NCBI RefSeq assembly: GCF_017355885.1
Contig: NZ_JAFEUU010000002.1
Coordinates: forward strand, 310,001 to 374,000
Direction: 5' to 3'
Origin: Sabulicella rubraurantiaca
GTDB lineage: Bacteria; Pseudomonadota; Alphaproteobacteria; Acetobacterales; Acetobacteraceae
DNA: 64,000 bases
Made by a program: the position numbers and the translations under genes. Below, in pieces: positions 54,061-61,127 of the stretch; within the stretch, counting starts at the first letter, position 1, and the number at the start of each line of letters is the position of its first letter. The notes beneath the pieces were generated by a model. The model saw only the letters and a program-made list of their open reading frames with translations. It did not search any database and had not been told where the DNA came from.

Positions 54061-54282
54061 ATGAGCTTTATGGAGGACCCGATCGCTCAGGCAGAGCGCC
54101 TTGTTCGAGAGGCGGAGGAGCGGGTCGCACAAGGGCGAGCCTTGGTGGAGCGGCTAGAGCGGGACGGGCATCCTGACTTGGCCCACACAGCGCGGGAATT
54201 GCTGGCGATCCATGAAACGAGACTGGCACTCCGGCGCGAACACCTGCGGATCGAGCGCAAGTGGCATGGCTTTGATCCCTGA
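54061..54282 (+). CDS. 73-residue helical family, copy A (intact)
   Basis: A 73-residue protein starting MSFMEDPIAQAERLVREAEE and ending IERKWHGFDP. It is fully charged and helical, without Cys, signal or membrane segment; heptad spacing suggests one or two coiled coils broken near residues 36-42 (DGHPDL). AGGAAAG lies before the ATG; a second ATG at 54070 is possible. It aligns without gaps with copies at 54452, 40024 and 54757 and with the first 70 residues of the receiver fusion at 27323. No function is known to me; small alphaproteobacterial proteins of this kind are annotated only as hypothetical. Confidence 0.8.
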   Translation: MSFMEDPIAQAERLVREAEERVAQGRALVERLERDGHPDLAHTARELLAIHETRLALRREHLRIERKWHGFDP

Positions 54283-54451
54283 AACGACGAAGCCCCGTCG
54301 ATGGCTGGGGGCTTCTCGAAACCTTAGGAAGGTAAGGGTAGGACCGGCCTCGGCCCGAGGCGTCCTCAGGGACTTGCATCCCCAGCACCGATCTTCCTGG
54401 CGGAGGAACAAGGATGAGAGAAATAACGCCTCCCGCACGAGAAGTTCGTTT
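54283..54451 (-). ncRNA. Candidate structured RNA, copy 2
   Basis: Inverted paralogue of 38470-38636. On this strand it starts right after the stop of copy B and ends in the terminator hairpin GAAGCCCC/GGGGGCTTC (54289-54315), which also closes the convergent copy A. P1 (GAGGCGT with ACGCCTC) and the P3 loop TGCAAG are unchanged. P4 differs in sequence but still pairs. P2 is weaker. Here it looks like a 3' UTR of copy B, whereas copy 1 has no such gene upstream, so an independent RNA or a 3'-end-derived small RNA are both possible. Confidence 0.48.
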
Positions 54452-54673
54452 TTAGGGTTCGAGGCCGTGCCGCTCGCGCTCAATACGAAGGTGGCCGCGC
54501 ATCAGCTCCAAGGTCGATAGCAGGACCTGCAGCGTGCTCCTGCCAATCTCAGCGGCCTTGGGGTGGTTATCCCGCTCCATCTCCTCGATGATGGCGCGCT
54601 GGCGGGCCACGCGCTCTTCGCCCTCTCGGACGTGGCGTTCCGCCATGGCTAAAGCGTCTTCATGCGGGTCCAT
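54452..54673 (-). CDS. 73-residue helical family, copy B (intact)
   Basis: 73 residues, MDPHEDALAMAERHVREGEE at the start and LRIERERHGLEP at the end; ACGGAGG before the ATG at 54673 decides the start (the frame is open to 54700). Same length as copy A, to which it is convergent. The core differs (EEMERDNHPKAAEIG) while both ends are conserved, suggesting the ends carry the function or contact surface. The candidate RNA element follows directly. Confidence 0.82.
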   Translation of the reverse strand: MDPHEDALAMAERHVREGEERVARQRAIIEEMERDNHPKAAEIGRSTLQVLLSTLELMRGHLRIERERHGLEP

Positions 54674-54756
54674 GGATGCCTCCGTAGACGAGACCGGCAC
54701 TCTCTCACAGAAGATGCCGCCGGTCCCGCTCTCACTGGAGGTGCCACTTTCCCACC

Positions 54757-54979
54757 TCAGGGTTCGAGACCATGCCGTTCGCGCTCTCTCCTAAGGTTCC
54801 TTTGCGCAATGCTCGGACAGGTCTGCCTTGTCTCAAGCGTCAATTCGGCGAGATCGAAGGCCTCGGACCGGCCGTAGCTCCGCAACATTTCCACTCTGGC
54901 CCCCCTGGCGCGCGACGCGTTCCTCGGCGTCGCGGGCATGCCGCTCGGCCATGGCCAAGGGTCCCTCGCGCGGCAGCAT
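54757..54979 (-). pseudogene. 73-residue helical family, copy C (frameshifted)
   Basis: Starts MLPREGPLAMAERHARDAEE and, after a shift, ends RRERERHGLEP. The total length is 223 nt, one more than the intact genes. A run of six G at about 54905-54910 replaces the shorter run of the 40 kb copy, so a single inserted G explains the break. Its DNA is closer to the 40 kb pseudogene than to copies A and B. It lies between copy B and the KGG remnant. Confidence 0.78.
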
Positions 54980-55070
54980 ACGCGCCTCCGTCAGCAACAA
55001 CGGCCTTTCGCGGCAGGAGAAGCCCGCAAGTGCACCTCGCGGGATCGCCTTCCTCACCTTTCGCGCCGCA

Positions 55071-55118
55071 TCGAAGGCCGGCCGGAAGGATGGCGAAGAC
55101 GCCCACGGCGGCCGCTAG
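55071..55118 (+). pseudogene. 3' remnant of a KGG stress-protein gene
   Basis: The last 15 codons read ASKAGRKDGEDAHGGR then TAG, matching AREAGRKGGENSRGGR of the intact gene at 41020. The preceding sequence is unrelated, so a rearrangement breakpoint lies near 55070. Same position relative to the receiver and its terminator as in the 41 kb locus. Confidence 0.7.
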
Positions 55119-55135
55119 GCAACAAACACACCGAT

Positions 55136-55162
55136 AGGCGGGGAGTAAGGGTCTCCCCGCCT
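55136..55162. terminator. Bidirectional terminator beside the 55 kb receiver
   Basis: AGGCGGGGAG-N7-CTCCCCGCCT, a perfect 10-bp stem touching the receiver stop codon. Paralogue of 40976-41002. Confidence 0.78.
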
Positions 55163-55548
55163 CAGGCGGCAAGCTGTGACTCAAGCTGGTCTTGCAGGGC
55201 CCGGATGACGTCAGCGGGCTCGCTCGGCTTCTCGCACAAGAGGGCGTCGCGGAAGGCGGGGGCGAGTGCGCCGCGGTCGTAGCCGGTGCAGAAGACAAGC
55301 GGTATGCCGCGACGCCTGAGGGTATCGGCCACGGGGTAGACGCTTTCTGCCCCCAGCTTCACGTCGAGCACGGCTGCGTCGATGTGCTCACTGCGTGCGA
55401 TGAGTTGCTGCGCAGCGTGCAGCGTGGCGACTGGACCCAGCACCTCGGCCCCAACCATCTCCAGCTCTTCCGCCATGTCACGCGCGATGAGGTACTCATC
55501 CTCGACGACCAGGATGGTTCGCTGCGTCAGCCTTCCAACATTGCACAT
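55162..55548 (-). CDS. Stand-alone receiver-domain response regulator (55 kb copy)
   Basis: 128 residues, MCNVGRLTQRTILVVEDEYL at the start; GGGAGGTG before the ATG decides it. Glu16-Asp17, Asp62 (AAVLDVKLGAES), Thr88 (FCTGYD) and Lys107 (LLCEKPSEP) are intact. It differs from the 40 kb copy at few positions, mostly in residues 1-12, 45-56 and at the C-terminus. The leader of about 120 bp is conserved too. Inverted duplicate; both copies seem functional. Confidence 0.92.
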   Translation of the reverse strand: MCNVGRLTQRTILVVEDEYLIARDMAEELEMVGAEVLGPVATLHAAQQLIARSEHIDAAVLDVKLGAESVYPVADTLRRRGIPLVFCTGYDRGALAPAFRDALLCEKPSEPADVIRALQDQLESQLAA

Positions 55549-55819
55549 AGTTGCACCTCCCTGACTGCCTGCGATTATCAAGCGGGTTGCATGCCTGCGC
55601 GTGTTAATTTTTGTTAGCGCAACCGTGCCATGCAGTGGGCGGGTACCATGCAGTGGACGGTTGACGCCGTTTTCCTGAGGGCTTCCTAACGTGGCCTTCT
55701 GTCGCTTCGCGCACCATCCTGGCTGGCGAGGTCGAAGCCGCTGAAGGGTCCTGAAGCCATGAAACTTGCGACGGCACCTGCTGCGGTATCAGGGCGTTGT
55801 TGCGCGGGAGGAGGCGCCT

Positions 55820-56145
55820 ATGGGGCCGCTTGAGCACCGCTTGGCAGTGGCCGAGCAACACATCCGGGAAGCTGAAGAACGGGTCATGCTCCAGCGCGCG
55901 AGAGTGGAGCGGAGCGGCTTGTCCGCGAAGCAGAGCACAGGGTGATGCGGAAGCGTGCCCTCATTGCCCGCCTGGAGCGCAGCGAAACCCCCGACGCCGC
56001 CTTGGCGGCACGAGAGGCTCTGAAGGTGTTTCACCGGACCTTGGAACTGACGCGCGAACATCTGCGCCTTGAACGCCAACGCCACGGTCGCGGCCGCTCA
56101 AAGGTAGAAGCCCCCGTCGAGAGGGCGAGGGCTTCGGTCTTTTAG
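55820..56145 (+). pseudogene. 73-residue helical family, copy D (partial tandem duplication)
   Basis: GGGAGGAGG and ATG at 55820 start MGPLEHRLAVAEQHIREAEE, but the frame stops at 55943-55945 after 41 residues. In another frame from about 55908 the family starts again (AERLVREAEHRVMRKRALIA) and runs on to EHLRLERQRHGRGR, then continues through the normal stop position to 56145. So about 60 bp of the 5' part is duplicated out of frame and the original stop is lost. The second part could still be translated from GTG or ATG at 55942-55947. The gap 55549-55819 before it holds no other gene. Confidence 0.65.
56107..56142 (+). terminator. Intrinsic terminator after copy D
   Basis: GAAGCCC pairs with GGGCTTC (56107-56135) and is followed by GGTCTTTT. 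Sequence type (GAAGCCCC/GGGGCTTC) resembles the terminators at 54289 and 38600. Confidence 0.7.
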
Positions 56146-56298
56146 GCGAACTGACCGCGCCTCACGATGCCGAGCGCTAGGAAGGTCAGCCCGGCCGGCG
56201 CGGGGACGGGCACTGGCCCGGCAGGTGTGACTAGGACGGCGGGCGACATAGTACCGCTGAAGAAGCAGCTGCCGGCGCTCCCGTTGCACAGCACCCCC
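56142..56298 (-). pseudogene. Remnant of a VPAPA/PEP-CTERM sorted protein
   Basis: The frame ends PVPVPAPAGLTFLALGIVRR followed by GQFA and TAA, like the VPAPA variant of exosortase sorting signals. The hydrophobic stretch is too short, suggesting an internal deletion. Upstream residues (GSAGSCFFSGTMSPAV) look like the end of an exported domain, but no start is found. The rest of 56299-56508 shows no gene. Confidence 0.4.
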
Positions 56299-56508
56299 GG
56301 CAATCCGCTGTGTGGGCGGAGGTGACGCGATCCCCTGAACTGCCTGTTGGCGGCGACGTCGAAGGTGCACGCCTTGTCCGTGGCCGGTGATTAGCTGACC
56401 GCGCAGACAGTGCATTGCCCCACAATCGAGCCCCAATTGCGCATTCGGTGCGGAGGGTGATGTTGGACCATTGGGTCCGCAGTTTCGGGGTCCGCTATTT
56501 CAAGAGGC

Positions 56509-56529
56509 CAAAGACCTTATAAGTCTTTG
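56509..56529 (-). terminator. Hairpin downstream of tRNA-Lys
   Basis: CAAAGAC-N7-GTCTTTG, a perfect 7-bp stem 8 nt beyond the 3' CCA of the tRNA gene. Plausible end of the tRNA transcript, although no T tract follows. Confidence 0.5.
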
Positions 56530-56536
56530 AAATCCA

Positions 56537-56612
56537 TGGTGAGCCCGCTGGGACTCGAACCCAGGACCCCATGATTAAAAGTCACGTGCTCTACCGACTG
56601 AGCTACGGGCTC
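56537..56612 (-). tRNA. tRNA-Lys (anticodon TTT)
   Basis: A 76-nt cloverleaf. Acceptor stem GAGCCCG pairs with CGGGCTC, and CCA is encoded. The D arm is GCTCAGTCGGTAGAGC. The anticodon arm has loop CTTTTAA with anticodon TTT. The T arm contains GGTTCGAGTC. All stems pair. Its 3' end faces the accessory region, the usual side for island insertion, but no repeated 3' tRNA fragment was seen elsewhere in the window. Confidence 0.96.
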
Positions 56613-56654
56613 GCGCTGCGCGCGGCTCTCTAAGGCCGCGCGCAGGTCATTCCG

Positions 56655-57218
56655 TCAAGTGTCCGCCAGCACCTTCATGCGGACGATCCGGTCCGGCGTG
56701 CGCGGCGGCTCGCCGCGGGCGATGCGGTCCACCTTGTCCATGCCGGCCGTCACCTGGCCCCAGATGGTGTACTGGTTGTTCAGGAACTCGCCGGGCGCGA
56801 ACATGATGAAGAACTGGCTGTTGGCGCTGTTCGGGTTCTGGGAACGCGCCATGCCGCAGGTGCCGCGCAGGAAGCGCGCGCGGGAGGCGGGAACGAACTC
56901 AGCCGGAAGGTCGGCATAGCCGCGGTCGCGGAACCCGCCCGTGCCGGTGCCGGTCGGGTCGCCGCCCTGGGCCATGAAGCCCTCGATCACGCGGTGGAAG
57001 GGCGTGCCGTCATACAGGCCCTTGCGCGTCAGCTCTTTGATCCGCTCCACGTGGCGCGGCGCCAGGTCCGGGCGCAGCTGGATGGTCACGTCGCCATCCT
57101 TCAGCGTCATAATCAGCGTGTTCTCGCGGTCCGCCGCGGGCTGGGCCTCGGCTTCGTTGGTGTCGGACATGACGGCTCCCATCAGGGTTGCGGTGGCAAG
57201 CAGGGTGCGACGGTGCAT
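56655..57218 (-). CDS. Peptidyl-prolyl cis-trans isomerase, cyclophilin type
   Basis: About 187 residues. Catalytic core: TPFHRVIEGFMAQGGDPTGT, ANSQFFIMFAPGEFLNNQYT and WGQVTAGMDKVDRIA. ATG 57218 follows AGGGGG and gives a hydrophobic arginine-rich start (MHRRTLLATATLMGAV), possibly a signal peptide ending AEAQ. A Met at 57170 preceded by GGGAG would give a cytosolic form, so location is uncertain. It lies just after coaD on the same strand (16 nt). Confidence 0.9.
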   Translation of the reverse strand: MHRRTLLATATLMGAVMSDTNEAEAQPAADRENTLIMTLKDGDVTIQLRPDLAPRHVERIKELTRKGLYDGTPFHRVIEGFMAQGGDPTGTGTGGFRDRGYADLPAEFVPASRARFLRGTCGMARSQNPNSANSQFFIMFAPGEFLNNQYTIWGQVTAGMDKVDRIARGEPPRTPDRIVRMKVLADT

Positions 57219-57234
57219 GGGCATCCCCCTGTGT

Positions 57235-57735
57235 TCAGCGGCCCACGCGGGCCAGGGTCTTTTCCAGCGTCAGCGGCGGGACGAATGTGGAGATGTCGCC
57301 GCCCAGCTGCGCGATTTCCTTCACGAAGCGCGAAGAGATGAAGTGGTTGCGCTCGCTTGCCATCAGGAACACCGTCTCCACGCCCGAGTCCAGACGGTGG
57401 TTCATTCCCGCCATCTGGAACTCGTAGTCGAAATCGGTGACGGCGCGCAGCCCGCGCACGATCATCCCGGCCCCCACCTCCCTCGCGAAGCCGATCAGGA
57501 GGCCGGTGAAGGGCTTCACCTCGATCGTGCAGCCGGTGCGCTCGGCGACGGCGCGCGTCTCGGCCTCCACCAGGGCCACGCGCTCCTCCAGCGGGAAGAG
57601 CGGCCCCTTGCCGGTGTTGATGGCGACCCCGATCACCAGGCGGTCCACCAGACGCGCGGCGCGGCCGATCACGTCCAGGTGGCCGTTGGTCACGGGGTCG
57701 AAGGTGCCCGGGTAGAGGGCAGTACGAGTCGTCAT
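57235..57735 (-). CDS. coaD: Phosphopantetheine adenylyltransferase
   Basis: A 166-residue nucleotidyltransferase, fourth step of coenzyme A synthesis. [20 protein letters not shown] holds the T/HxGH nucleotide site. [20 protein letters not shown] and [17 protein letters not shown] are family signatures. Length is normal. It overlaps the gyrA stop by ATGA, so it is co-transcribed with gyrA. Confidence 0.96.
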   Translation of the reverse strand: MTTRTALYPGTFDPVTNGHLDVIGRAARLVDRLVIGVAINTGKGPLFPLEERVALVEAETRAVAERTGCTIEVKPFTGLLIGFAREVGAGMIVRGLRAVTDFDYEFQMAGMNHRLDSGVETVFLMASERNHFISSRFVKEIAQLGGDISTFVPPLTLEKTLARVGR

Positions 57736-60431
57736 GCCTCTGGCGCTTCCTCGTCGTCGATGACGGGGAAGCAGGAGGTGACGCGCTCGCTCTCGTCAAG
57801 CCGCTGGAACATGACGCCCTGGGAGAGCCGCCCCGTGCGCCGCACCTGCTGCGCCTCGAAGCGGATCGCCTGGCCGCCATCGGTCATCAGCATGATGTGG
57901 TCGCCCGGAGTCACCGTGAAGCAGGCCACCACCGCGTCGCCCGTGCGGCGCGACAGGGTGATGTTGCCGATGCCCTGACCGCCGCGGCCGGTGACGCGGT
58001 ATTCGTAGGCGCTGGTGCGCTTGCCGAAGCCGCGATCGGTGACGGTGAGGAGGATCTGCTCGCGCCGCGCCATCTCGTCCAGGCGCTCGGCGCTCAGCGT
58101 CACCTCGGCCACGGGCTCCTCGTCGGCGGCGTTGGGGACGGCTTCGCCCTCTTCGCCATTGGCGGGGCGGCGCGCCTTGAGGAAGGCGGCCCGCTCCTCC
58201 ACCGTCGCATCCACGTGGGTCAGCACGGCGAGGCCGATCACGGCGTCGTCGCCTGCCAGCTTGATGCCGCGCACGCCGGTCGAATCGCGCCCGGCGAAGA
58301 CGCGCAGCACGTCCTCCGTCGCCTGGAAGCGGATGGCCCGGCCCTTGCGGGTGGCCAGCAGCACGTCATCCCCCTCGCGGCAGGTGGCGACGCCGATCAA
58401 CGAATCCCCCTCATCCAGCTTCATGGCGATGAGGCCGGAGGAGCGGACGTTGCGGAAATCGGACAGGCGGTTGCGGCGGACATTGCCCTGCTGGGTGGCG
58501 AAGACGAGGTGCAGCGCCTCCCACAGGCTTTCATCCTGCGGCAGCGGCAGCACGGCCGTCACCCCCTCCCCATCCGCCAGGTTCAGCACCTGCCGCAAGG
58601 AGCGGCCCTTGCCGCCCGTCCCGCCCTCGGGCAGCTGCCAGACCTTCTCGCGGAAGACGAGACCGCGATTGGTGAAGAACAGCACCCATTGGTGGGTGTG
58701 GCCGATGAAGCTGCGCACCACCACGTCGTCGGCGCGGGTGGCGGCGGCGCTGCGTCCCTTGCCGCCCCGGTTCTGCGCCCGGAACACGTCAAGCGGCGTA
58801 CGCTTCACGTAGCCGTCGCGCGTCAGCGTCACCACCATGGTGGCGGGGGCGATCAGGCTCTCGTCGTCGATGTCGCCCGCATGGTCGTCGATCCGCGTCA
58901 GGCGCGGGCTGGCGAGAGTGGCGCGGACCGCCGTCAGCTCCTCGGACATCACCTCCAGGCGGCGCGGGCGGCTGGACAGGATCTCCAGCAGCTCGGTGAT
59001 GCGGGCGCCGACCTCCTTCAGCTCGGCGTCGATCTTCTCGCGCTCGAGGCCCGTCAGGCGTTGGAGGCGGAGCTCCAGGATGCCGCGGGCCTGGGCTTCC
59101 GTCAGGCGGATCGTGCCCTCGGCCGTGACCTCGTTGCCCTCGTCCTGCACCAGCGCGACCAGCGGGCCGACATCGGCGGCAGGCCAGTCGCGCGCCATCA
59201 GCGCCACGCGGGCGGCGGCGGCGTCCGGGCTTTCGCGGATGAGGCGGATCACCTCATCGATATTGGCCACGGCGACGGCGAGGCCGATGAGGTTGTGCGC
59301 CCGCTCGCGCGCCTTCTGCAGCCGGAAGCGGGAGCGGCGCTCGATCACCTCCTCGCGGAAGCCGATGAAGGCGAGCAGCGCGTCACGCAGCCCCATCTGC
59401 TGCGGCCGGCCCTTGTGCAGCGCCAGGAAGTTGACGGGGAAGGAGATCTGCAGCTGCGTCATGCGGTAGAGCTGGTTCAGCACCACCTCCGCATTCGCGT
59501 CCTTCTTCACCTCGATGACGATGCGCAGGCCGGAGCGGTCGGACTCGTCGCGCAGGTCGGAGATGCCCTCGATCGCCTTGGCGCGCACCAGCTCCGCGAT
59601 CTTCTCGATCAGCGCCGCCTTGTTCACTTGGTAGGGAACCTCGGAGACGATGATGGCCTGGCGGCCGCCCTTCATCTCCTCGATGTCGCAGAGCGCGCGC
59701 AGCGGGATGGAGCCGCGTCCCGTCTCGAAGGCGGAGCGCACCCCGGCGCGGCCGAGGATGATGCCGCCCGTCGGGAAGTCAGGGGCGGGAATGATCTCCA
59801 TGAGCTCAGACAGGGTGGTGTCCGGCTCGTGGATCAGGCGCAACGTGGCGTCGATCACCTCGCCCGGATTATGGGTCGGGATGTTGGTCGCCATGCCGAC
59901 GGCGATGCCGCCGGCGCCGTTCACCAGCAGGTTCGGGAAGGCGGCGGGAAGGACGCGCGGCTCCTCTGCCGATTCGTCGTAATTCGGGACGAAATCGACC
60001 GTGTCCTCCTCGATCCCCTCCAGCAGCGCCGTGGCGGATTTCGCGAGGCGGACCTCGGTGTAGCGCATCGCCGCGGGCGGATCGCCGTCCATGGAGCCGA
60101 AATTGCCCTGCCCATCCACCAGCGGCACGCGCATGGAGAAGGGCTGGGCCATGCGGACCATGGCTTCGTAGATCGCGCTGTCGCCGTGCGGGTGATACTT
60201 GCCCATCACGTCGCCGACCACGCGGGCTGACTTGCGGTGTGGCTTGTCGGAGGCATAGCCGCTCTCATGCATCGCATAGAGGATGCGGCGATGGACGGGC
60301 TTCAGCCCGTCGCGCACATCCGGCAGCGCGCGGGAGACGATGACGCTCATCGCGTAGTCGAGGAAGGAGCGTCGCATCTCCTGCTCGACCGCGATCGGCG
60401 CGATGTCGGGCGGGGTGGTCTCGTCGGTCAA
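57732..60431 (-). CDS. gyrA: DNA gyrase subunit A
   Basis: An 899-residue type II topoisomerase subunit. Active-site Tyr is in [10 protein letters not shown]. The quinolone-resistance region reads [17 protein letters not shown] with Ser at the position equal to Ser83 of E. coli and Glu at position 87. The GyrA box QNRGGKGR in the C-terminal beta-pinwheel (about 565-572) distinguishes it from ParC. An acidic insert with [15 protein letters not shown] lies late in the pinwheel. It precedes coaD and the cyclophilin gene in one leftward unit. Confidence 0.97.
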   Translation of the reverse strand: MTDETTPPDIAPIAVEQEMRRSFLDYAMSVIVSRALPDVRDGLKPVHRRILYAMHESGYASDKPHRKSARVVGDVMGKYHPHGDSAIYEAMVRMAQPFSMRVPLVDGQGNFGSMDGDPPAAMRYTEVRLAKSATALLEGIEEDTVDFVPNYDESAEEPRVLPAAFPNLLVNGAGGIAVGMATNIPTHNPGEVIDATLRLIHEPDTTLSELMEIIPAPDFPTGGIILGRAGVRSAFETGRGSIPLRALCDIEEMKGGRQAIIVSEVPYQVNKAALIEKIAELVRAKAIEGISDLRDESDRSGLRIVIEVKKDANAEVVLNQLYRMTQLQISFPVNFLALHKGRPQQMGLRDALLAFIGFREEVIERRSRFRLQKARERAHNLIGLAVAVANIDEVIRLIRESPDAAAARVALMARDWPAADVGPLVALVQDEGNEVTAEGTIRLTEAQARGILELRLQRLTGLEREKIDAELKEVGARITELLEILSSRPRRLEVMSEELTAVRATLASPRLTRIDDHAGDIDDESLIAPATMVVTLTRDGYVKRTPLDVFRAQNRGGKGRSAAATRADDVVVRSFIGHTHQWVLFFTNRGLVFREKVWQLPEGGTGGKGRSLRQVLNLADGEGVTAVLPLPQDESLWEALHLVFATQQGNVRRNRLSDFRNVRSSGLIAMKLDEGDSLIGVATCREGDDVLLATRKGRAIRFQATEDVLRVFAGRDSTGVRGIKLAGDDAVIGLAVLTHVDATVEERAAFLKARRPANGEEGEAVPNAADEEPVAEVTLSAERLDEMARREQILLTVTDRGFGKRTSAYEYRVTGRGGQGIGNITLSRRTGDAVVACFTVTPGDHIMLMTDGGQAIRFEAQQVRRTGRLSQGVMFQRLDESERVTSCFPVIDDEEAPEA

Positions 60432-60447
60432 GGTTCAGGGAGTCCGA

Positions 60448-61002
60448 TCAGAAGGGAATGTCGTCGTCGAGGTCGGGCTTGCCGCGGCCACCGCCGCTGC
60501 CGCCGCCGGAGTCCCAGCCACCGGAGGAGCGGCCTCCGCCGCTGCCGCCGCCGGAGGAGCGTCCGCCGCCGCCATAGCCGCCACCGCCGCCCGAGCGGCC
60601 GCCGCCGGAGAAGCCGGAGGGCTCTGCCCCCATGTCATCCCCGCCGCCGCCTTGGCCGCGCCCCCCGACGAGGGTGAGCTCGCCGCGGAAGTTCCGCAGC
60701 ACGATCTCGGTGGTGTAGCGCTCCTGGCCGGACTGGTCCTGCCACTTGCGCGTCTCGAGCTGGCCTTCGAGATAGACCTCGCTGCCCTTGCGCAGATACC
60801 GCTCGGCAATCTCGCCCAGCTTCTCGTTGAAGATCGCCACCGAGTGCCATTCGGTGCGCTCCTGCTGCTGGCCCTCGCGGTCCTTGTAGCGCTCCGACGT
60901 CGCCACACGCAGGTTCACCACCTTGCCGCCATTCTGGAAGTTCCGAACCTCGGGGTCCTTCCCGAGACGACCCAGGATGATCACCTTGTTCACGCCGGCC
61001 AT
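60448..61002 (-). CDS. ssb: Single-stranded DNA-binding protein
   Basis: About 184 residues. OB fold at 1-110 ([40 protein letters not shown]), then a long Gly/Ser-rich linker and the acidic tip DLDDDIPF that recruits repair proteins. I chose the second ATG (61002) because GAGGA is well placed for it and too close to the first (61011). It is divergent from uvrA across a LexA box, the usual arrangement. Confidence 0.95.
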   Translation of the reverse strand: MAGVNKVIILGRLGKDPEVRNFQNGGKVVNLRVATSERYKDREGQQQERTEWHSVAIFNEKLGEIAERYLRKGSEVYLEGQLETRKWQDQSGQERYTTEIVLRNFRGELTLVGGRGQGGGGDDMGAEPSGFSGGGRSGGGGGYGGGGRSSGGGSGGGRSSGGWDSGGGSGGGRGKPDLDDDIPF

Positions 61003-61023
61003 CGCACACACATCCTCGAAACC

Positions 61024-61052
61024 AAGGGGCTTTCCTTAGCGGAAAACCCCTT
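61024..61052 (-). other. Hairpin in the ssb leader
   Basis: AAGGGG-C-TTTCC, loop TTAGC, GGAAA-A-CCCCTT: 11 pairs with one mismatch, ending 22 nt before the ssb start. It lies in the 5' UTR of ssb and could be a leader structure or attenuator. Confidence 0.5.
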
Positions 61053-61085
61053 TCACACCCACCCCATATGGTGCTTGAAGGGCAA

Positions 61086-61100
61086 GAACGCAATGCGAAC
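61086..61100. promoter_or_regulatory. LexA (SOS) box between ssb and uvrA
   Basis: GAAC-N7-GAAC, the exact alphaproteobacterial LexA motif (GTTC-N7-GTTC on the other strand). It lies 27 nt before the uvrA start and 84 nt before ssb. uvrA, and perhaps ssb, should be induced by DNA damage. Confidence 0.85.
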
Positions 61101-61127
61101 ATTGTCCCTTTTTGGAGCTGTGCCCCC

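Noticed and set aside
56537-56612. Attachment-site duplication of the tRNA-Lys 3' end
   Set aside because: I looked for a second copy of the CCCGCTGGGACTCGAA segment at the left edge of the accessory region and did not see one.
60470-60640. GC-rich tandem repeat near 60.5 kb as a non-coding repeat
   Set aside because: It is the Gly/Ser linker of SSB, read in frame up to the acidic C-terminal tip.
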